Shown one piece after another: positions 59,943 through 64,000 of a stretch of 64,000 bases of DNA. The position numbers and the translations under genes are program-made. The DNA lies in the NCBI GenBank assembly GCA_002395065.1, contig DGVS01000008.1, positions 7,959 to 71,958 on the forward strand, in the 5' to 3' direction. The notes below the pieces were generated by a model. It saw nothing but the letters and a program-made list of their open reading frames with translations, was not told the origin of the DNA and did not search any database. The stretch comes from Caryophanales bacterium UBA4278 (GTDB taxonomy: Bacteria; Bacillota_I; Bacilli_A; RFN20; CAG-826). Position 1 is the first letter of the stretch. Every line of letters begins with the position of its first letter.

Positions 59943-59991
59943 TGTGATTATATCACAAATAAATTACTAGTATGCTACAATTACAAACATG
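59943..59991. promoter_or_regulatory. Divergent pth and DUF368 promoters with a palindrome
   Basis: TGTGAT-TAT-ATCACA (59943-59957) covers the pth extended -10 TGATATAAT. On the plus strand an extended -10 TGCTACAAT (core 59976-59981) stands 7 nt before ATG 59989. The palindrome falls near the plus-strand -35. Confidence 0.55.
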
Positions 59992-60897
59992 AAATCTAAA
60001 GTTAAAGAAGTTTTAAAAGATGGTGCCGTAGGTGCCGGAATTGGTTGTGCCGTCATTGTTCCAGGAATTTCTGGAGGCACAATTGCTTTAATTACGGGTG
60101 CGTTTAAAAAGATTGTCACGGCCGTTGATCATCTTTTCTCAAAGCTGTTCTGGAAGAACCTAGCAATATTAATACCATTTGGTATTGGCGCTGTCTTGGC
60201 GATTGCTGCACTTTATTTTCCAATAACTCTCGCATTTGAATATTGTATGCTCGCGATTGTATGTTTGTTTGCCGGTTTTATGATTGGATCCGTTCCAAGC
60301 GTTACAGACAAAGTTAAAGATAAAAGGATTAAAGCAAAAGAAATTGCGTTTGGTGTTTGTGGTTTTTTTGTTGTTGTTTTGTTTGGTGTTTTATCTCTTT
60401 TATTCAATCTAAACACAGCCGTTCAACAAACCTTCGACAATAATTCTTGGTATTTGTATCCAATAATTTTACTTGTCGGAATCATTTCGTCTACCGGATT
60501 AATTGTTCCTGGATTTTCCGGATCAATGCTGTTGATGATTATTGGTTTTTACGACAAAATTTTAAATTTAGTTAAACAAATCTCATCAGAACCTGGTTTA
60601 TCTATCCTACGTTTATTTACATTTGCTGTTGGTGTAGCATTGGGTTTTGTTCTCTTTAGTAAACTAATGAAAAAGCTTTTTGAAAAGTATCCACGAGAAA
60701 CAAATTTTGTTGTATTGGGTTTCTTGATTGGTTCAATTATCGCCATTTTCATAAATGACCAAATGTTCGATTATTTTAGAACCTCACTTGGTATTCTTGA
60801 TTTTATTCTTTCACCAATATTCTTAATCTGTGGTTTTATTGGTTCGTATTCAATTGTTGTTTATATAAGAAAGCACCCCGAAAATGCCGCGTACTAG
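59989..60897 (+). CDS. Undecaprenyl-phosphate translocase-type membrane protein (DUF368/PopT)
   Basis: A 302-residue membrane protein with about 8-9 helices and the two inverted DUF368 signatures, CAVIVPGISGGTIALITG and GLIVPGFSGSMLLMIIG. DUF368 proteins recycle the lipid carrier used for wall and surface-glycan synthesis by returning it to the cytoplasmic face. The mRNA should be leaderless. The TetR-family gene overlaps its 3' end by 14 bp, so the two are co-expressed. Confidence 0.88.
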   Translation: MKSKVKEVLKDGAVGAGIGCAVIVPGISGGTIALITGAFKKIVTAVDHLFSKLFWKNLAILIPFGIGAVLAIAALYFPITLAFEYCMLAIVCLFAGFMIGSVPSVTDKVKDKRIKAKEIAFGVCGFFVVVLFGVLSLLFNLNTAVQQTFDNNSWYLYPIILLVGIISSTGLIVPGFSGSMLLMIIGFYDKILNLVKQISSEPGLSILRLFTFAVGVALGFVLFSKLMKKLFEKYPRETNFVVLGFLIGSIIAIFINDQMFDYFRTSLGILDFILSPIFLICGFIGSYSIVVYIRKHPENAAY

Positions 60898-61456
60898 TGA
60901 TATTAATAAACAAATTAAAGACGAGAGAAAACAATCAATTTTGGTTGCTTCTATTCCTCTGTTTGCCTTATATAACGAGAAGGTGTCGGTGGACATGATT
61001 TGCGAAAAAGCAAAGTGCTCACACGGTCTTCTTTATCACTATTTCCGAGATGCCAATAACGTTCTATTTAACATTAGAAAAACAGACGCATATTTAAATC
61101 TTAAAGCAGAGCTTCTTGACATAGTTGATAACGATTCAGCAATCGATTCTGTTTATCAAATTGTTAGACATGTGAATGATTGTGTTGAGAAGGCTAAAAA
61201 CGAGGACTATGGTCTCTTATATTTGGTGATTAACGAAGAAGAAAAAACAAGCTTCAAGAATTCACTTATTGGATATGTAAAAAAGGGGCAAGTACAAAAC
61301 CAAATTGTTGCTGGCAAACCGGAGAATATTGTTTCTGTATTTATTAATCAAATTAACGGGGTTTTGCTTAAAAAACTCCTGCAAAAGTCTTATAAAGTCG
61401 AAATTCCACCTGTCGACAACATTATGCAAATCTTCATTAAAAAAACAGTCCGCTAA
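60884..61456 (+). CDS. TetR-family transcriptional regulator
   Basis: A 190-residue regulator. N-terminal HTH: RKQSILVASIPLFALYN then VDMICEKAKCSHGLLYHYFRD (second and recognition helices), followed by an all-alpha ligand domain. It overlaps the DUF368 gene, suggesting it controls it and perhaps itself through the palindrome at 59943. Effector unknown. Confidence 0.88.
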   Translation: MPRTSDINKQIKDERKQSILVASIPLFALYNEKVSVDMICEKAKCSHGLLYHYFRDANNVLFNIRKTDAYLNLKAELLDIVDNDSAIDSVYQIVRHVNDCVEKAKNEDYGLLYLVINEEEKTSFKNSLIGYVKKGQVQNQIVAGKPENIVSVFINQINGVLLKKLLQKSYKVEIPPVDNIMQIFIKKTVR

Positions 61457-61475
61457 ATTGAGTGGACTGTTTTTC
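61438..61475. terminator. Bidirectional terminator
   Basis: AAAACAGTCC-N12-GGACTGTTTT with T-tract on the plus strand and seven T on the minus strand; serves the TetR gene and the kinase. Confidence 0.85.
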
Positions 61476-61480
61476 AATTA

Positions 61481-63043
61481 TTAATTTTTATCAGCGAATT
61501 TTTTAATGTCTTTATAAATGTTTTTTAGGCGAGGATACATCTTCATATAAGCGTGTCTAAAAAGATAATCATACTTCTCATGGTTTTCCTGATTTGGAAG
61601 GAAGACAGAAGTCTGGTGTACCATGCTATCAACAGCTTCTTCAACTGTTTTAAATTCCCCTGCAGCAAGGAACCCAGCAATCGCAACACCAAGTGATGAA
61701 CATTCACCCGTTTGAACCTTGGAAACTGGCAATCCAAAAATATCTGCTGTAATTTGACAAATGGCTTCACTATTGGAACCACCACCGGAGATTCTAATTC
61801 TCTCAATCTTATGGTGAAGTCTCTTTTTTTCGAAAAGTTCTAATCCCTCACGCAAACAATATGCGATACCTTCTATAATTGCGCGGTAGAAGTGAATCTT
61901 AGTGTGAGTTTCTGAGAATCCGATAATTGCACCTTTTGCTAAAGGTCTTCTTAATCCTGGACCCCAATATGGTTGAAGAACCAAACCATTACATCCTGGT
62001 TCAATTTTAAGCATTTCTTCATTCAAATCCTCAAGTTTAACTTGGGACTGAACTTGTTTTTCTACATCAGTTGGATTTCCTGCAAATTCACGAGCAAACC
62101 AGTTTAACATCCAATAACCACGATAAACTTGAACGTCAAGGTTATAGTAACCTGGAATAATTGCTGGGTATGCAGGTAAAAAAGGCTCCGCACTTTTATA
62201 TTTCTTTATAGGAACTTCAACAGTACAAGCTGTTCCATAAGAAATCGAGGCACTTTTATCATCGATAACTCCTAAACCAAGTGTTTCTGCTGATTTGTCA
62301 GAACCACCAGAGAACATTATTAATCTTGATGGTAATCCAGTATCTTTAGCGGCTTGTTCCGTGATTGTTCCAATAACACCGCCGACAGGAACAATCTCAC
62401 AAAGTTTTTTATTCTCAACATTAAAAATCTGACCTTTTAAATGCTTCTCAGCTTTTTTATACCAAACTCCTTTTTTAAAATCGATTGGCAAATGTCCAGC
62501 TTGAGAACACGGAGAGTCAGCATATCTTCCGGTAAGTAACAACGTAATATACGTTGAAAGCATCATGAACTTGTCTGTTTTCGCCCATATTTCTGGTTCG
62601 TTTTCTTGGATCCAGCGACTCATTGAACGTTTAAGATTTAGTTCAATAGTTGGCCCCATTCCAACAAGTTTAAAAATGGCACGTGAAAAGGCTGATAATT
62701 TCTTGAGTCCTTTTGCCCTTCTTTCATCAAGCCAAAGAATTACTGGTCTAAGAGGTTTGTTGTCTTTATCTAAAGGAACAACAGAATCTCTAAAGCAGCA
62801 CATGTTAATACCAATAACGTCTGGTAGTTTTTCTTTGTTTCTAGAAGCAATTTCTTTTGTTGCTTCACACATTTTTTTGTAATAGTAGTTTGGATCCTGT
62901 TCAGCATATCCTGGTTTTTGACTAAAATATGGTGGTTCATATGGCTTTTTGACTATGTCAACAACATCGCCTTTTTTGTTAAATAAACCAGCTCTAACAG
63001 ACTGTGTTCCAAAGTCAATTGTGAGAATAAGTTTTTCGTTCAT
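61481..63043 (-). CDS. FGGY-family carbohydrate kinase
   Basis: A 520-residue sugar/polyol kinase. ATP-phosphate motif LTIDFGTQSVRAGLF, FGGY-like LWLDERR (substrate side), SISYGTACTVEV, and C-terminal RISGGGSNSEAICQITADIFG plus ECSSLGVAIAG. Length and motifs fit xylulokinase/glycerol kinase relatives, but the specific substrate cannot be determined. A candidate cre site lies next to its promoter, fitting carbon catabolite control. The -10 TAAAAT is 7 nt from the ATG. Confidence 0.85.
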   Translation of the reverse strand: MNEKLILTIDFGTQSVRAGLFNKKGDVVDIVKKPYEPPYFSQKPGYAEQDPNYYYKKMCEATKEIASRNKEKLPDVIGINMCCFRDSVVPLDKDNKPLRPVILWLDERRAKGLKKLSAFSRAIFKLVGMGPTIELNLKRSMSRWIQENEPEIWAKTDKFMMLSTYITLLLTGRYADSPCSQAGHLPIDFKKGVWYKKAEKHLKGQIFNVENKKLCEIVPVGGVIGTITEQAAKDTGLPSRLIMFSGGSDKSAETLGLGVIDDKSASISYGTACTVEVPIKKYKSAEPFLPAYPAIIPGYYNLDVQVYRGYWMLNWFAREFAGNPTDVEKQVQSQVKLEDLNEEMLKIEPGCNGLVLQPYWGPGLRRPLAKGAIIGFSETHTKIHFYRAIIEGIAYCLREGLELFEKKRLHHKIERIRISGGGSNSEAICQITADIFGLPVSKVQTGECSSLGVAIAGFLAAGEFKTVEEAVDSMVHQTSVFLPNQENHEKYDYLFRHAYMKMYPRLKNIYKDIKKFADKN

Positions 63044-63080
63044 ATTTGCTATTTTACCACAACTTTTGAAACCGATTTCA
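63041..63080 (-). promoter_or_regulatory. FGGY kinase promoter with cre-like operator
   Basis: Minus strand TAAAAT (63051-63056), 7 nt before ATG 63043. TGAAACCGATTTCA (63067-63080) matches the CcpA cre consensus TGAAANCGNTTTCA and overlaps the -35 position; the outer repeat is TTTTGAAA-CCGA-TTTCAAAA. Confidence 0.6.
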
Positions 63081-63089
63081 AAAATAAAG

Positions 63090-63168
63090 TGTTTGCGGCG
63101 TTTTCTTTGCGCGTGTAATCTATATACGTGTGTTCAAACACATATTATTGTCGCTTAGGAGGAATAAT
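63090..63168 (+). promoter_or_regulatory. ppdK promoter, palindrome and ribosome-binding site
   Basis: Candidate TTGCGG, 17-bp spacer, TAATCT -10, followed by TGTGTT-CA-AACACA (63129-63142) near the start site and AGGAGG before ATG 63169. The palindrome may be an operator or leader hairpin. Confidence 0.45.
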
Positions 63169-64000
63169 ATGGCAAAAAAGTACATCTACAACTTTAAAGA
63201 AGCCCATGGTTTAGGCAAAGAGTTGTTAGGTGGTAAAGGTGCTGGTCTTGCTGAAATGACCAGTATTGGTGTACCAATTCCACAAGGATTCACCATTACA
63301 ACAGAAGCTTGTAACCTTTACTATGACAGTGGTAAAAAACTTCCTAAAGAAATCGTTGATGACATCTACGCTCACATTAAAGAAGTCGAAAAAGAAACAG
63401 GAAAAAATTTCGGTGGAGATCACAACCCACTTCTCGTTTCTGTCCGTTCTGGTGCTAGAGTCTCAATGCCAGGCATGATGGACACCATCTTAAACCTTGG
63501 TTTAAATGATGTTACAGTTGCTGCTTTAGCGAAAGAAACAGGAAACGAAAGATTTGCTTATGATAGCTACCGTCGTTTCATCCTTATGTTTACAAACATC
63601 GCCAAAGGACATCCACGTACTGAAATGGATAAGATGCTTGATGAACTCAAGGAAAAGCATGGCTATAAACTTGATACAGAAGTTACAGCCGAACAATTAA
63701 AAGAACTTGTTAAAGCTTATAAAGCTTACTACAAGAAAACATTCAACGAAGAATTCCCATCTGATCCAAAAGTTCAATTACTCGAAGCTGTTACAGCAGT
63801 CTTCCGTTCATGGGATAACCCACGTGCGAACGTTTATCGTATGATGAACTCCATCCCATATTCTTGGGGTACAGCCGTTAACGTTCAATCAATGGCTTTT
63901 GGTAACAAGGGTGAAACATCTGGAACTGGTGTTGCTTTCTCAAGAAACCCAGGAACAGGTGAAAATAAAATCTCAGCTGAATATTTACCAAACGCACAAG
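63169..64000 (+). CDS. ppdK: Pyruvate, phosphate dikinase (N-terminal part)
   Basis: The first 277 residues of a gene that continues past the window. The nucleotide-binding ATP-grasp domain shows KYIYNFKEAHGLGKELLGGKGAGLAEM, LLVSVRSGARVSMPGMMDTILNLG, and GTAVNVQSMAFGN followed by TSGTGVAFSRNPGTGE. PPDK interconverts pyruvate plus ATP and Pi with phosphoenolpyruvate plus AMP and PPi, and is common in anaerobes for PPi-linked glycolysis. AGGAGG lies 6 nt before the ATG. Confidence 0.96.
   Translation, partial: MAKKYIYNFKEAHGLGKELLGGKGAGLAEMTSIGVPIPQGFTITTEACNLYYDSGKKLPKEIVDDIYAHIKEVEKETGKNFGGDHNPLLVSVRSGARVSMPGMMDTILNLGLNDVTVAALAKETGNERFAYDSYRRFILMFTNIAKGHPRTEMDKMLDELKEKHGYKLDTEVTAEQLKELVKAYKAYYKKTFNEEFPSDPKVQLLEAVTAVFRSWDNPRANVYRMMNSIPYSWGTAVNVQSMAFGNKGETSGTGVAFSRNPGTGENKISAEYLPNAQ

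Noticed and set aside
1..64000. UGA read as tryptophan (Mycoplasma code)
   Set aside because: Several genes end at TGA exactly at expected family C-termini (gatB, gatC, pcrA, walJ) and tryptophans are TGG.
1..64000. Prophage, IS elements, CRISPR, tRNA or rRNA
   Set aside because: No transposase or phage genes, no regular direct repeats and no cloverleaf sequence other than the tmRNA were seen.

Overview
The window looks like a compact, AT-rich chromosome segment from an uncultured, probably anaerobic, single-membrane member of the Bacilli/Firmicutes, possibly of the gut RF39/RFN20/Acholeplasma-like type. Evidence: gene blocks in classic Firmicutes order (pcrA-ligA-gatCAB; pth-mfd-tilS-ftsH-dusB-lysS; rpsF-ssb-rpsR; gdpP-rplI-dnaB-walJ), several lipoproteins with a lipobox, class III ribonucleotide reductase, pyruvate phosphate dikinase and a flavodiiron protein. 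UGA acts as a stop (for example gatB and gatC end in TGA and tryptophan is TGG), so code 11 applies rather than the Mycoplasma code. The tmRNA tag nevertheless ends in -FA, as Mycoplasma tags do. The genus assignment is inference only.

Layout: 1-1.6 kb, end of an ABC exporter and a lipoprotein. 1.6-7 kb, folate and deoxynucleotide metabolism: folD, nrdG, an unusual trxB and an NrdD-redoxin fusion, then a MazG-like pyrophosphohydrolase. 7-10.7 kb, pgcA, a lipase-like hydrolase and galE. 10.7-18.1 kb, gatB, gatA, gatC, ligA and pcrA (reverse strand). 18.2-20.8 kb, a thioredoxin-like lipoprotein, a three-gene membrane-protein operon and a 53-residue membrane protein too short for routine calling. 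20.8-24.8 kb, asnS and the t6A genes tsaE-tsaB-rimI-tsaD. 24.8-29.2 kb, ferredoxin-NADP reductase, Ntdp, a TPP-riboswitch-controlled ThiT and ung. 29.2-37.3 kb, a surface-polysaccharide cluster (three glycosyltransferases, flippase, ATP-grasp, lipoprotein, Wzy-like polymerase). 37.3-44.6 kb, rlmH, tmRNA, a DUF1189-like membrane protein, walJ, dnaB, rplI and gdpP. 44.6-48.8 kb, flavorubredoxin plus flavodoxin, and a GT-C/GtrB-like pair. 48.8-59.9 kb, rpsR-ssb-rpsF, lysS, dusB, ftsH, tilS, mfd, pth. 60-64 kb, DUF368 lipid-carrier translocase with a TetR regulator, an FGGY kinase and the start of ppdK.

The most distinctive signals are genome-wide habits rather than one new gene cluster. (1) At least twelve operon-leading genes have a TATAAT-like -10 only 5-9 nt before the start codon, so their mRNAs should be leaderless, while internal genes use Shine-Dalgarno sites. 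(2) Convergent genes overlap end to end and their intrinsic terminators lie inside the coding sequence of the opposing gene. (3) mfd appears to begin at a CUG codon behind a perfect GGAGGU. (4) Class III RNR carries its own redoxin domain and is followed by a thioredoxin reductase with no recognisable NADPH motif. Several perfect inverted repeats sit over divergent promoters and look like operators. No insertion sequence, CRISPR array, tRNA or rRNA was recognised.
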